From Rhodobacter sp. (GTDB lineage: Bacteria; Pseudomonadota; Alphaproteobacteria; Rhodobacterales; Rhodobacteraceae), in assembly GCA_027489175.1 (NCBI GenBank), contig JAIYAE010000024.1:52585-116584 (forward strand): a stretch of 64,000 nt of DNA, given 5' to 3'. Position 1 is the first letter of the stretch, and each line of letters begins with the position of its first letter. Below are positions 1 through 8,356 of this stretch, one piece after another. The notes beneath the pieces were generated by a model, which saw only the letters and a list, made by a program, of their open reading frames with translations, was not told where the DNA came from and made no database searches. A program made the position numbers and the translations under genes.

Positions 1-197
1 GCGGCCCCGCGGGTTTGGTTACGGTGCGCCTGACCTTCAGTGCGCCGCAAGCCAATTGGCGCCGTTCGGCTGAAGTCACGACCGACAAGGACGGACGGGT
101 CACAACGCGTTTTCGTCTGCCGGACACGCGACCACTGATCATCACGGCCGAGGCTGACGGTGGCCGGGCCTTTCTGCCCATCGCGATTGAGGAATGA
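1..197 (+). CDS. C-terminal end of a beta-rich (Ig-like) protein, partial at window edge
   Basis: The reading frame is open from base 3 to the TGA at 195-197 and enters the window from the left, so only about 64 C-terminal residues are visible. They alternate polar and hydrophobic residues (for example VTVRLTFSAP, TRFRLPDTRP, LIITAEADGG) as in an immunoglobulin-like or carboxypeptidase-regulatory beta sandwich. No catalytic motif can be seen. The stop codon overlaps the ATG of the Sco-family gene (ATGA at 194-197), so it belongs to the same operon as the copper and cytochrome genes that follow. A periplasmic role in that cluster is inferred from context only; the family cannot be named from this fragment. 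Confidence 0.6.
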   Translation, partial: GPAGLVTVRLTFSAPQANWRRSAEVTTDKDGRVTTRFRLPDTRPLIITAEADGGRAFLPIAIEE

Positions 198-730
198 CCA
201 TGCCGACGCGACTTGGGGTCCTTGCGACCGTGTCTTTCGCCGCTTTGGCCAATTGGGCGGCGGCCGAACAGCTGTCACTGCCCGATGCACCTGTAACGGA
301 TGCTTATTACCAGACCGAAGGCTTCGTTTCGCGTCTGCATGCAGCCGGAACGGTGATCGTCAGTTTCAGTTTCATCGAATGCACGACGCTGTGCCCGATC
401 ACAAACGTCATTCTTGCCGAAGTGGACGACCGGATCGTCGCCGAGGGGCTGCCCTTGACCATCGTGACACTCACCATCGACCCAGTGAATGACACGCCGG
501 AAAAACTTGCCGAGGCGGCGCGCGCGGTCGGCGCGAGCGATCGATGGCTATGGCTGACCGCAGCGCCCATGGACACCCTTCTACTCCTGGACAGCCTTGG
601 TCTTCCGCCAGGGCCGATCGAAGAACACAACCCGATGCTGTTGATTGGAAATGTGGGCACTGGTGAATTTCAAAGGCTTGTTGGTCTGCCCGAACCCGAT
701 GGGCTTATCGACCTTGCCATGGGTTTCTGA
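194..730 (+). CDS. SCO1/SenC-family copper-binding thioredoxin-like protein
   Basis: The product is 178 aa. An N-terminal signal segment (about residues 1-24, cut near AAA/EQL) suggests periplasmic export. The copper site of the Sco family is present: a CxxxC motif (C63-T-T-L-C67) and the distal His (H145, in EEHNPM). The conserved strand TIDP lies at about residues 94-97. Sco proteins deliver copper to cytochrome c oxidase or act as thiol oxidoreductases; the first is established for the family, while the client here is unknown. The start overlaps the upstream stop (ATGA), with ATG at 200 as an alternative. The stop overlaps the ATG of the next gene, a c-type cytochrome, which supports a shared redox role. 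No cytochrome oxidase subunit lies in view. Confidence 0.85.
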   Translation: MTMPTRLGVLATVSFAALANWAAAEQLSLPDAPVTDAYYQTEGFVSRLHAAGTVIVSFSFIECTTLCPITNVILAEVDDRIVAEGLPLTIVTLTIDPVNDTPEKLAEAARAVGASDRWLWLTAAPMDTLLLLDSLGLPPGPIEEHNPMLLIGNVGTGEFQRLVGLPEPDGLIDLAMGF

Positions 731-1791
731 TGGCCTGGCGCCATGTCCTTGCCGCCGCCCTGCTCGCCAGCCCGTCAGGGGCGTGGGAGGTGCCGGACAG
801 TCTGTATTTCACCGGACAGGGCACAACTGCGGTGATTGCGGCGGGTACGGTGCCGGCGGATGGGTCCAGATTCGCCTGCGCCGGTTGTCACGGCGCTGAC
901 GGGCAGGGCAAGGCTGAAGGGGCGACGACGATCCCCCCCGTGACATGGGACGCCCTGACGGCACCAACCGGGTTGCGACCAGCCTATGACGCGACAAGCT
1001 TTGCCCGGGCGGTTCAGTCCGGGGTCGGGCCGGATGGGCGGGCGCTCTCGGCGGGAATGCCGCGATACATGTTGGATGACGCCCAGTTGACCGGACTGAT
1101 CGAAAGCCTGAAGCAGCTTCAAGCCATCGACCGAAAGGCCTTTGGCCCACGCGACCTGAGGGTCACGGCGGACGTCAATGACCCGCGTTTGCGCGGGTTT
1201 GCAGATGCGGCGCGGGCCTTCAATGACCAGGGTGGCGCCTACGGGCGCAGCGTCGCAATCGTGAAGGAAGGTGATGCCCTGGCCTTGGACGATGTCACGG
1301 GGGCGGCGCTCGGCGTTCTGGCTGCGACTTCCGAAGCCCTGCTTTTCGACCATATCGTTGCCGATGGCCACCGCCGCATCCGGTGGCAAACGGCGCTTTC
1401 ATCTGCAGAACGCGACTTTCACTTGCGGCAGCGCGGGCTTCTTCATGGCGACGGCGCGCGCGTCGTGCTTTGGACCCGTGGCAGTGCAGCCCCACCGCCC
1501 CCCGAGACGGTTGACATCCTTTATGCCGATCTGGCGGTCGCGGCACCGTCGCTTGGGGCAATGCTCGAACGGTCGGTGACGGTTTACCTCGCATCTCCGG
1601 ATGCAGCGGTACTGGACGCGGCGCTGCGCGATCCGCAGCCGATTTCCTATGTCGAAGGCTACCTTTCGGGGTTGGCTCTTGGCGCGGCGCTGACCGCTGC
1701 TGGCCGCAGTGCAGGACAAGAGGCGCTGCGACGCCGACTTCAAGACAAAACCGTCGCATTCCCGATTTCGGTCCTCCGGATCGGCGACTGA
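730..1791 (+). CDS. c-type cytochrome with large C-terminal periplasmic domain
   Basis: The product is 353 aa with a signal peptide at about residues 1-18. A cytochrome c domain covers about 25-130: the haem motif is C50-A-G-C53-H54 and the likely distal ligand is M110 in a GMP context. The remaining 220 residues have no second haem motif. They alternate strands and helices and resemble a periplasmic solute-binding fold of the kind sometimes fused to cytochrome c, but I cannot assign it firmly. The ATG at 730 overlaps the Sco stop by one base. It is the last gene of the cluster, followed by 361 bp without a gene. The likely role is electron transfer coupled to a periplasmic ligand or dehydrogenase; this is inference. 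Confidence 0.7.
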   Translation: MAWRHVLAAALLASPSGAWEVPDSLYFTGQGTTAVIAAGTVPADGSRFACAGCHGADGQGKAEGATTIPPVTWDALTAPTGLRPAYDATSFARAVQSGVGPDGRALSAGMPRYMLDDAQLTGLIESLKQLQAIDRKAFGPRDLRVTADVNDPRLRGFADAARAFNDQGGAYGRSVAIVKEGDALALDDVTGAALGVLAATSEALLFDHIVADGHRRIRWQTALSSAERDFHLRQRGLLHGDGARVVLWTRGSAAPPPPETVDILYADLAVAAPSLGAMLERSVTVYLASPDAAVLDAALRDPQPISYVEGYLSGLALGAALTAAGRSAGQEALRRRLQDKTVAFPISVLRIGD

Positions 1792-2152
1792 CGCAGACCC
1801 TCTGCCGTCAGTTTGCGAGGGACCGAACGGCCCTTTGATGTCGCGCTGGATTTTCGGATGGGCGATCGCGATATGAAGACGTGGCTGATGACGACAAAGT
1901 GCAGCGACCTTGCTGATTCACAAACATTTGGCACCCCGCTTTTGGCAGCCGCATCCCTGCGTTCTGGACCCTGGTGTGCTTCTTATCGATCAGATCGGTG
2001 ACTTTCACTGCCCGCCAATCTTGCCAAAAGCCAAGACTAAACCCCGGCAGCACAAATCCTTTGACAGTCCACAGGGTTTGATCGCAGCTTTGGGACAATC
2101 GCACTTCCGGCAAACGGAAGGCGCTCAGACCCCAACAGTGAAGGAAGAATCG
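1792..2152. other. Intergenic region and leader of the betaine-type ABC operon
   Basis: These 361 bp contain no convincing gene; short open frames here lack ribosome-binding sites. A perfect sigma70-type -35 hexamer TTGACA lies at 2061-2066, but no good -10 follows at 17-18 bp. A small perfect hairpin (CTTCCG, loop GCAAA, CGGAAG) lies at 2104-2120, just before the AAGGAAG ribosome-binding site at 2141-2147. No T-rich terminator was seen after the cytochrome gene. Confidence 0.4.
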
Positions 2153-3091
2153 ATGAAGACGGGTTACCCGATGGCCCTTGCGGCCCTGATCTTCAGTGCC
2201 GGCACAGCGCTGGCCGAAGTCGAAAGCACCGATCCTATCAAGCTGACCTTGCACGACTGGACCGGCCAGCTGATCACCACCAACATCATGGCCGCCATTC
2301 TGGAAGAGGCCGGCTACAATGTTGAGCTGGTGCAGGCCGACTACCTTGCCCAGTTTCCAGGTATCGAATCCGGCGACCTTCACGTCGCGATGGAGCTTTG
2401 GGCGACCACGGCGGCAGATGTGATGAATGCCTCGATCGCCACCGGCAACACCGTCAGCTTTGGCGAAACCGGGATGCAGGCAAAAGAGGAATGGTGGTAC
2501 CCGATTTACATGAAGGAGCTCTGCCCCGGGCTTCCGGACTGGAAAGCGCTGAACGATTGCGCCGAACTTTTCGCCACGCCGGAAACCGCGCCGAAGGGCC
2601 GCTACCTGGGCGGTCCAGTCACCTGGGGCGGCTTTGATGAAGAACGCATCGCAGCACTCGGCCTCAACTATGAGGTGATCCACGCCGGGACCGATGCCGC
2701 GATGTTCGCCGAACTTGAATCCGCCTATCAGCGCAAGGACCCGATCCTTCTGTGGATCTACGCCCCGCACTGGGCCCCCATCAAGTATGAGGGTGAGTGG
2801 ATCGAATTCCCCGCCTACACCCCCGAATGCTACACCGACCCGGCCGCAGGCGAAAACCCTGCCGCAGCCTATGACTGTGGCAAGCCAACGGGCGGTATCT
2901 TCAAGGCAGGCTGGGCCGGGCTTGAGGGCAAGTGGCCGGGTGCCGCCAAGGCGATCAAGGCCTTCCAACTCACCAACGAGGAAATGGGCGCAATGGTCGG
3001 CAAGGTCGACGTCGACGGCATGTCGATCGACGAGGTCGTCGACGAATGGATGACCGCGAATGAGGCCAAATGGACGACGTGGATCGAATGA
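2153..3091 (+). CDS. Glycine betaine/choline-type ABC transporter substrate-binding protein
   Basis: The product is 312 aa, an OpuAC/ProX-type periplasmic binding protein. A signal peptide (MKTGYPMALAALIFSAGTAL) ends near ALA/EVE. The body has the family layout (LTLHDWTGQ, EEAGYNVELVQADY, MELWATT, LLWIYAPHW). The many Trp and Tyr residues fit a cation-pi box for quaternary amines, but I cannot map individual ligands by eye. The chosen ATG at 2153 has AAGGAAG 5 bp upstream; longer upstream frames would add an unlikely leader before the signal peptide. ATPase and permease genes follow. Whether the ligand is glycine betaine, choline or proline betaine cannot be told from sequence reading. Confidence 0.88.
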   Translation: MKTGYPMALAALIFSAGTALAEVESTDPIKLTLHDWTGQLITTNIMAAILEEAGYNVELVQADYLAQFPGIESGDLHVAMELWATTAADVMNASIATGNTVSFGETGMQAKEEWWYPIYMKELCPGLPDWKALNDCAELFATPETAPKGRYLGGPVTWGGFDEERIAALGLNYEVIHAGTDAAMFAELESAYQRKDPILLWIYAPHWAPIKYEGEWIEFPAYTPECYTDPAAGENPAAAYDCGKPTGGIFKAGWAGLEGKWPGAAKAIKAFQLTNEEMGAMVGKVDVDGMSIDEVVDEWMTANEAKWTTWIE

Positions 3092-3101
3092 TCCCGCTCG
3101 G

Positions 3102-3129
3102 GCAGGGCGGCGTTTGCTGCCCTGCTTTT
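3102..3129 (+). terminator. Hairpin plus T-run between binding-protein and ATPase genes
   Basis: A 10-bp stem (GCAGGGCGGC / GCTGCCCTGC, one G-T pair) with loop GTTT is followed directly by TTTT. It starts 10 bp after the stop of the binding-protein gene and lies inside the operon. It probably terminates part of the transcripts, or protects the upstream 3' end, so that the binding protein is made in excess of the ATPase and permease. Confidence 0.75.
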
Positions 3130-3163
3130 CCAAAGGCCCAGACCCTTTCCGCCGGACCCATCC

Positions 3164-4183
3164 ATGAATGAACGCCCCGTCAAGCTTGCCTGTCGGCATG
3201 TCTGGAAAATCTACGGACCGCATCCCGAACGGCTTTTGGCAGGCGGCAAATCCCCAACCTCAGACCAGATTCGCGCTGCCGACCATGTCGGCGCAGTGCG
3301 TGACGTCAGCCTTGAGGTCGGCGAGGGTGAGATTTTCGTCATCATGGGCCTCTCGGGTTCAGGCAAAAGCACATTGGTGCGCTGCCTGTCCCGTCTGATC
3401 GAGCCGACCGGTGGCGAACTTCTTTACGACGGTGAAGACCTCCTTAAGGCTTCGCCCGCCCGCATGATCGAGATTCGGCGCCATCGCATGGGTATGGTCT
3501 TCCAGCATTTCGCCCTTCTGCCGCATCTGACCGTGTTGGAGAACGTCGCCTTCCCCCTGGAAGTGCAGGGGATGGACCGTGAAAAGCGCGAAGCCCGCGC
3601 GCGTGAAGTGACTCAACTGGTCGGCCTGCAGGCGCGCGAAGGGATGTATCCCCGCCAATTGTCAGGCGGTCAGCAGCAGCGCGTGGGCATTGCGCGCAGT
3701 CTGGCGGTTGAGCCTGACCTGTGGTTCCTTGACGAACCCTTCAGCGCGCTTGACCCCCTGATCCGGCGCGAGATGCAGGAAGAATTCCTGCGCATCCAGC
3801 GCCAGTTGAAAAAGACCATCGTCTTCATCACGCATGACTTTGATGAGGCGATCCGTCTGGCCGACCGCATCGCCATCATGAAGGACGGCGCGGTCGTTCA
3901 GGTGGCCACGCCCGAGGAACTGGTCCTGAACCCGGCAGACGACTATGTCACCGCCTTCACCGCACATGTGCCCCGGGCCAAGGTGGTGACGCTTGGCCGT
4001 GTCGCCGCACCCGGCGTGCCGGACGTCGTGGCGGGAATGCTGCCCGCCACAGCCCGGATCGAAGCCGTGGCCGAACAGATCGTCACCGCCAACGCCCCTT
4101 TCGCGGTCGAGCGTGACGGGGCGGTGATCGGCCATGTCACCCCGGCGGCAGTGATCGCTATCCTGATCGGCAAGCGCGAATGA
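3164..4183 (+). CDS. proV: Glycine betaine/proline-type ABC transporter ATP-binding protein
   Basis: The product is 339 aa. Walker A is GLSGSGKST (residues 62-70), the Q-loop is VFQHFALLP (112-120), the signature is LSGGQ (166-170), Walker B is LWFLDE (186-191), and the switch His lies in FITHDF. The N-terminal extension (KIYGPHPERLL...) before the nucleotide-binding domain is typical of ProV/OpuAA. The tail after about residue 270 is shorter than two full CBS domains and looks like one degenerate CBS-like unit, so ionic-strength sensing of the OpuA type is uncertain. The start is ATG 3164. The gene ends in an ATGA overlap with the permease, so the two are translationally coupled. Confidence 0.9.
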   Translation: MNERPVKLACRHVWKIYGPHPERLLAGGKSPTSDQIRAADHVGAVRDVSLEVGEGEIFVIMGLSGSGKSTLVRCLSRLIEPTGGELLYDGEDLLKASPARMIEIRRHRMGMVFQHFALLPHLTVLENVAFPLEVQGMDREKREARAREVTQLVGLQAREGMYPRQLSGGQQQRVGIARSLAVEPDLWFLDEPFSALDPLIRREMQEEFLRIQRQLKKTIVFITHDFDEAIRLADRIAIMKDGAVVQVATPEELVLNPADDYVTAFTAHVPRAKVVTLGRVAAPGVPDVVAGMLPATARIEAVAEQIVTANAPFAVERDGAVIGHVTPAAVIAILIGKRE

Positions 4184-6141
4184 CGCTGTGGCGGGGCATT
4201 TGGGCCGCACTGGCACTGCTGTCGCTTGGGCTGGCGATCTTTGCCACGGTGCCCGCAGGCTGGCTTTGGCCGCCCGAAGCGGTTCAGGTGCCGTTTGCCG
4301 CTTGGCTGACGGCGGGCATGAAATGGCTGACCGAAAGTGCCGCAATCGGGCCTGTCAGCGTCAAGGACCTGACGCGCGGCTTTGCGACGCTGATCGAGGC
4401 GCCCTATGATCTAGCCCGGGTTTTGCTGGTCGACGGGATCACCGAAGGCAAGGGCAGGCGGGCGACAACGATCATCCCACCCCTGTCTTGGGTGGCGGTC
4501 ACGGTCGCCGCTGTGGCGCTGGGCCACTTTGCCCGAGATATCAAACTTGGTCTCCTGGCTGGGGCCTTGATGATCTACCTTGCCGTTTTCGGCCAATGGG
4601 ACAGCGCGATGATCACGCTGGCCTCCATCGTCATCGCGGTGCCTTTGGGCGTGGCGGGTGGCATGGCCATGGGCATCGCCGCCTGGCGCTGGAAGGCGGT
4701 GGAACGCGCCCTGTCGCCGATCCTTGACCTTATGCAGACAATCCCGACCTTTGCCTTCCTAGTGCCGATCCTGGTCCTTTTTGGCTTCGGCCCGGTGGCG
4801 GCTCTGCTGGCGACCATCATCTACGCCATGCCGCCCATGGTGCGGGTGACCGTGGTCGCTCTGCGTGCCGTCCCGTCCGAGATCGTGGATTTCGCCAATA
4901 TGGCGGGCTGCACGCCCTGGCAGCGGATGCGCAAGGTGATGCTGCCGGTGGCGCTGCCTGACCTTATGGTCGGGGTCAATCAGGTCATCATGCTCAGCCT
5001 GAACATGGTCATCATCGCGTCGATGATCGGGGCAGGCGGTCTCGGGGCCGATGTGCTGGAAAGCCTGCGCCGCCTGAACATTGGCGGCGGGATCGAGGCG
5101 GGGTTGGCAATTACGGCCCTTGCCGTCGTGCTGGACCGGCTGGGTCAGGCGATGTCAGAGCGGGTGGCTCGGGCCGAAGTACGCACCGGCAACTGGTGGA
5201 AGCGGCACCCTCGCACCACGCTGGTCCTGATCGTGGCACTGGTCACCGGCGCGCTCGGGTTCCTGGTCCCAGCCCTGCAGGACTGGCCCAAAGCGTGGGA
5301 GATCACGACCAAACCCTTCTGGTCCAACCTGATCGAACACATCAACATCAACTACTTCGACCAGCTTGAAGCGATGCGCGTCTGGTTCCTGGAAAACCTG
5401 CTTCTGCCGGTGAAGCGCTTCTTTCTTGCCTTGCCTTGGCCCTTGATGCTGGCACTTCTGGCTCTCGCCGGGTGGCGCTTGGGCGGCTGGCGTCTGGCCG
5501 CGCTGACGCTGGTCCTTTCGGGATTTGTCGCGGCAACAGGCCTTTGGGAACAGGCGATGATCACCGTCTACCTTTGCGGCGTGTCGGTCGTGATCGCCAT
5601 GGTGCTTGGCGTGCCCCTTGGCATCTGGGCCGCCTCAAGCGACGGTGCGGGCAAGGTGATCGGCACGGTGGTCGACACGCTGCAGACGCTACCCTCTTTC
5701 GTCTACCTCATCCCCGTGGTCATGCTGTTCCGCGTCGGGGACTTCAGCGCCCTGATCGCGGTTGTCCTGTTCGCCATCGTGCCTGCGGTGAAATACACCG
5801 CGCACGGCTTGCGGTCCGTTCCTGCCGAACTGATCGAGGCCGGGGTGGTCAGCGGCTGCACGCGCTGGCAGATGTTGTGGAAAGTGCGCTTGCCGATGGC
5901 GGTGCCGATGATCCTTCTGGGCTTGAACCAGACGATCCTGCTGGCACTTTCGATGCTTGTGATCACCGCGCTCGTCGGCACGCGTGACCTTGGGCAAGAG
6001 GTCTACGCCGCCCTTGCCACTGCCGATGTCGGACGCGGGCTCGTGGCGGGGCTTGCCGTCGCTGCCATCGCCATCATCGCAGACCGTCTGATCGGGGCCG
6101 CCGCCGCCGGCGCAAGGGCGCGGCTGGAGGGTGCCACCTGA
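4180..6141 (+). CDS. Double-length ABC permease (two fused ProW-type domains)
   Basis: The product is 653 aa, about twice the usual ProW/OpuAB length. Two binding-protein-dependent permease domains are joined in one chain. Domain 1 spans about 130-325 with its EAA loop at about 229-262 (VPSEIVDFANMAGC...). Domain 2 spans about 455-645 with its EAA loop at about 546-579 (VPAELIEAGVVSGC...). The two loops are clearly related, which indicates internal duplication. A linker of about 130 residues with its own hydrophobic segments separates them. One such protein could form the whole membrane part of the importer with two copies of the ATPase. Double permeases of this type exist in other alphaproteobacteria; I know that as family lore, not from a search. 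Confidence 0.88.
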   Translation: MTLWRGIWAALALLSLGLAIFATVPAGWLWPPEAVQVPFAAWLTAGMKWLTESAAIGPVSVKDLTRGFATLIEAPYDLARVLLVDGITEGKGRRATTIIPPLSWVAVTVAAVALGHFARDIKLGLLAGALMIYLAVFGQWDSAMITLASIVIAVPLGVAGGMAMGIAAWRWKAVERALSPILDLMQTIPTFAFLVPILVLFGFGPVAALLATIIYAMPPMVRVTVVALRAVPSEIVDFANMAGCTPWQRMRKVMLPVALPDLMVGVNQVIMLSLNMVIIASMIGAGGLGADVLESLRRLNIGGGIEAGLAITALAVVLDRLGQAMSERVARAEVRTGNWWKRHPRTTLVLIVALVTGALGFLVPALQDWPKAWEITTKPFWSNLIEHININYFDQLEAMRVWFLENLLLPVKRFFLALPWPLMLALLALAGWRLGGWRLAALTLVLSGFVAATGLWEQAMITVYLCGVSVVIAMVLGVPLGIWAASSDGAGKVIGTVVDTLQTLPSFVYLIPVVMLFRVGDFSALIAVVLFAIVPAVKYTAHGLRSVPAELIEAGVVSGCTRWQMLWKVRLPMAVPMILLGLNQTILLALSMLVITALVGTRDLGQEVYAALATADVGRGLVAGLAVAAIAIIADRLIGAAAAGARARLEGAT

Positions 6142-6210
6142 CCTGCCGCCTGATTTACAACACCGGCCCGCGGCGATAGCCTGTTGCCCGCAGTCTGAAA
6201 GGCCCGTCCG

Positions 6211-7332
6211 GTGACCCAGCCCCGCATCATCGAAGCCGACGCCGCCGGGGTTTCCAACGCCGATATTTGCGCCTTCTATGCCACGCATTGGGCCCGTCCG
6301 ATTGCGCTGTCACGCCCCGACTTCCTGCACTGGCAAATGAATGCCGCACCGGGTGCTAAGGGGCGCAACCATTCGGTCGTGGCACTTGAAGGTGACCGGA
6401 TCATCGCGGTTATGGGCGTCACCCCCGCCACGTTCCAGTATCTGCGCCAAGACTGCACCGGGGCGGAGTTGACAACCTGGGTCGTCGCCCCTGAGGCGCG
6501 CGGCAAGGGCGTGGGCAAGGCGATCCTCCAGCATCTGCAGGGGCGCTATGCGGTCCTGACCGGTGCTGGCATCACCGGGGCTGCCCTGCCGCTTTATCTG
6601 GGCGCGGGGTTCACCCATCTCGCCCATATGCCACGCTTCTTCTATGTCGCCGATTTCGCCAAGGCGCAGGCCTTCGCCAGCATTCCCGACCCGGCCCAAG
6701 CCGTCACTGCCCGCCGTCAGGCCCAAGCCGCCCCCCAGCTTTGGCGCGCCGAAGCCGTTCCTGCCGCCGCCCTGGCCCCCGCCGCCGCCAGCCTGTCGCC
6801 CTACGGCCATTTCCGCCGCGATGCCGCGCGGCTGGCTTGGCGGCACGACCGGCACGCCGCCTTCCGGTATGCGGCATTCACCGTGCAGGACCCTGGCCAA
6901 TCCGGCACCAGCGCGGGTGTCATCCTGCGCGAAGATACCGTTCTGCAAACCCCGATCCTTCATGTGGTCGATCTTTTCGGCCCCCCCCACCACATGCCCG
7001 CGGCCCTTGCCTTCATCGAGGATGAGGCCCGCCGCCGGGGTGCCGCGTTTGTTGACATCAGTCTGACCGCCGGCCCCCTGATCGCCCGCCTAAGGGCACG
7101 CGGCTGGTCTTCTGCCGTTGACGACCCGCTGATCGAGCTGCCGTCGCTCTTCTACCCCGTGGAACTGCGTCGCCCGCCGACCACGTCCTTGATCCTCTGG
7201 GGCAGGGACGCGCCGCAGCGGCTTTATGACTTCAGCCGCCTGCATATCACCCGGGCGGACATGGACCTCGACCGACCCACCCTTGCTTGGTATGACCAGC
7301 ATCCGACCGGACCCTCCGACCTGCCCAGATGA
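6211..7332 (+). CDS. GNAT-family N-acetyltransferase (two-part protein)
   Basis: The product is 373 aa, starting at GTG 6211. The N-terminal half (about 1-145) is a GNAT domain: strand ELTTWVVAPEARGKGVGKAI carries the acetyl-CoA pyrophosphate loop (ARGKGVG), followed by GAALPLYLGAGFTHLAHMPRFF. The C-terminal half is a second, weaker acyltransferase-like region, which gives a length well above a single GNAT (about 150-180 aa). It opens a run of four closely spaced genes with a polysaccharide deacetylase and two Kdo transferases, so an acyl transfer to a sugar or an envelope precursor is plausible. The substrate is unknown. Confidence 0.75.
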   Translation: MTQPRIIEADAAGVSNADICAFYATHWARPIALSRPDFLHWQMNAAPGAKGRNHSVVALEGDRIIAVMGVTPATFQYLRQDCTGAELTTWVVAPEARGKGVGKAILQHLQGRYAVLTGAGITGAALPLYLGAGFTHLAHMPRFFYVADFAKAQAFASIPDPAQAVTARRQAQAAPQLWRAEAVPAAALAPAAASLSPYGHFRRDAARLAWRHDRHAAFRYAAFTVQDPGQSGTSAGVILREDTVLQTPILHVVDLFGPPHHMPAALAFIEDEARRRGAAFVDISLTAGPLIARLRARGWSSAVDDPLIELPSLFYPVELRRPPTTSLILWGRDAPQRLYDFSRLHITRADMDLDRPTLAWYDQHPTGPSDLPR

Positions 7333-7345
7333 AAAGGCGCGCGAC

Positions 7346-8356
7346 GTGGCCATGACCCCCGTCTCCTCTCCTGCGGCGCTGACAACGGTGATGTATCACT
7401 ATGTCCGCCCGGTCGCCGCCCGCGCCTTCCCGCGGCTGCCAGCGCTGGAGCTTGCGGATTTTCTGGGCCAGCTTGACCACCTTCAGGCGCACTACACCCT
7501 CATGACGCCCCAAGCCTTCCTGCAGACGCTGGAAGCGGGTGACCCCCTGCCGCCTCGCGCTTGCCTTCTGACCTTTGACGACGGCTATGCCGACCATTAC
7601 CGCCACGTTTTCCCCCATCTCGTGGATCGTGGACTGGCGGGGTTCTTCTTCGCGCCGAAATCCTCGCTGATCGACCGGCACCTGCTTGAGGTGAACCAGA
7701 TCCAGTTCACTCTTGCCAGCCATCCACAGCCAAAGGCCCTGGCGGATGAGGTTGATACCCTACTGCGCAGCGATTGGGCGATTGATCCTGCCCCCCTCCG
7801 CGCAGCCCACTTCGCGCCAAACCGGTTCGATGGGCCCGAGATCGCCTATGTCAAACGCCTGCTGCAGCACGCCTTGCCAGCGCATGTGCGCAGCCAACTG
7901 GCGGCACAGCTTTTCGCCCGCCATGTCTCAAACGACCCGCTGGCCTTCGCCGAAGACCTTTACCTGACACCCGCGCAGGCGCGGGAAATGCTGGGGGCAG
8001 GCATGGGCTTTGGCGGGCATGGTGACCGCCATCTGTGGCACGGTCTGGCCAGCCCAACGGACCTTGCGGCCGAGGTTGCCGGTTCCATCGCCGCCCTCGC
8101 GGCCATCGGGGTTTCGCCGCAGGATTCCTGCTATTGCTATCCCTTCGGCAGCCAGACCGAAGCGGTGCGCCAAAGCGTGGCCGCCGCCGGGTTCCGGGCG
8201 GCCTTCACCGTCGTGCCAGAGCTTTGGAGACCAGGATCAGACCTTCTCCAGATCGCGCGCCTTGATACCAACGACCTGCCGCATCGTCCCACGGCCCAGG
8301 ACCCCTGGCTGATGCGGGCGATGTATGGTCGGGCCCTTTCTGGCGCGGGTGGCTAG
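7346..8356 (+). CDS. Polysaccharide deacetylase-family protein (NodB/CE4 fold)
   Basis: The product is about 336 aa. The first CE4 motif is LTFDDGYADH (catalytic Asp and metal Asp), and a His-rich second motif GGHGDRHLWHG supplies the metal ligands. The N-terminus TTVMYHYVRP is typical of the family, and no signal peptide is present. Start choice: GTG 7346 has GAAAAGG 8 bp upstream (7331-7337); ATG 7352 is the alternative. Longer upstream frames overlap the GNAT gene heavily. The stop abuts the ATG of the first Kdo transferase at 8357. CE4 enzymes remove N- or O-acyl groups from glycans. With a neighbouring acetyltransferase and Kdo transferases, a role in lipopolysaccharide or capsule tailoring is inferred. 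Confidence 0.8.
   Translation: MAMTPVSSPAALTTVMYHYVRPVAARAFPRLPALELADFLGQLDHLQAHYTLMTPQAFLQTLEAGDPLPPRACLLTFDDGYADHYRHVFPHLVDRGLAGFFFAPKSSLIDRHLLEVNQIQFTLASHPQPKALADEVDTLLRSDWAIDPAPLRAAHFAPNRFDGPEIAYVKRLLQHALPAHVRSQLAAQLFARHVSNDPLAFAEDLYLTPAQAREMLGAGMGFGGHGDRHLWHGLASPTDLAAEVAGSIAALAAIGVSPQDSCYCYPFGSQTEAVRQSVAAAGFRAAFTVVPELWRPGSDLLQIARLDTNDLPHRPTAQDPWLMRAMYGRALSGAGG

Noticed and set aside
1910..2152. N-terminal extension of the binding-protein gene
   Set aside because: It would bury the signal peptide; ATG 2153 has a good ribosome-binding site.
1808..3223. 471-aa minus-strand open frame opposite the binding-protein gene
   Set aside because: It covers a clear plus-strand gene and has no domain pattern; long antisense frames are expected at this GC content.
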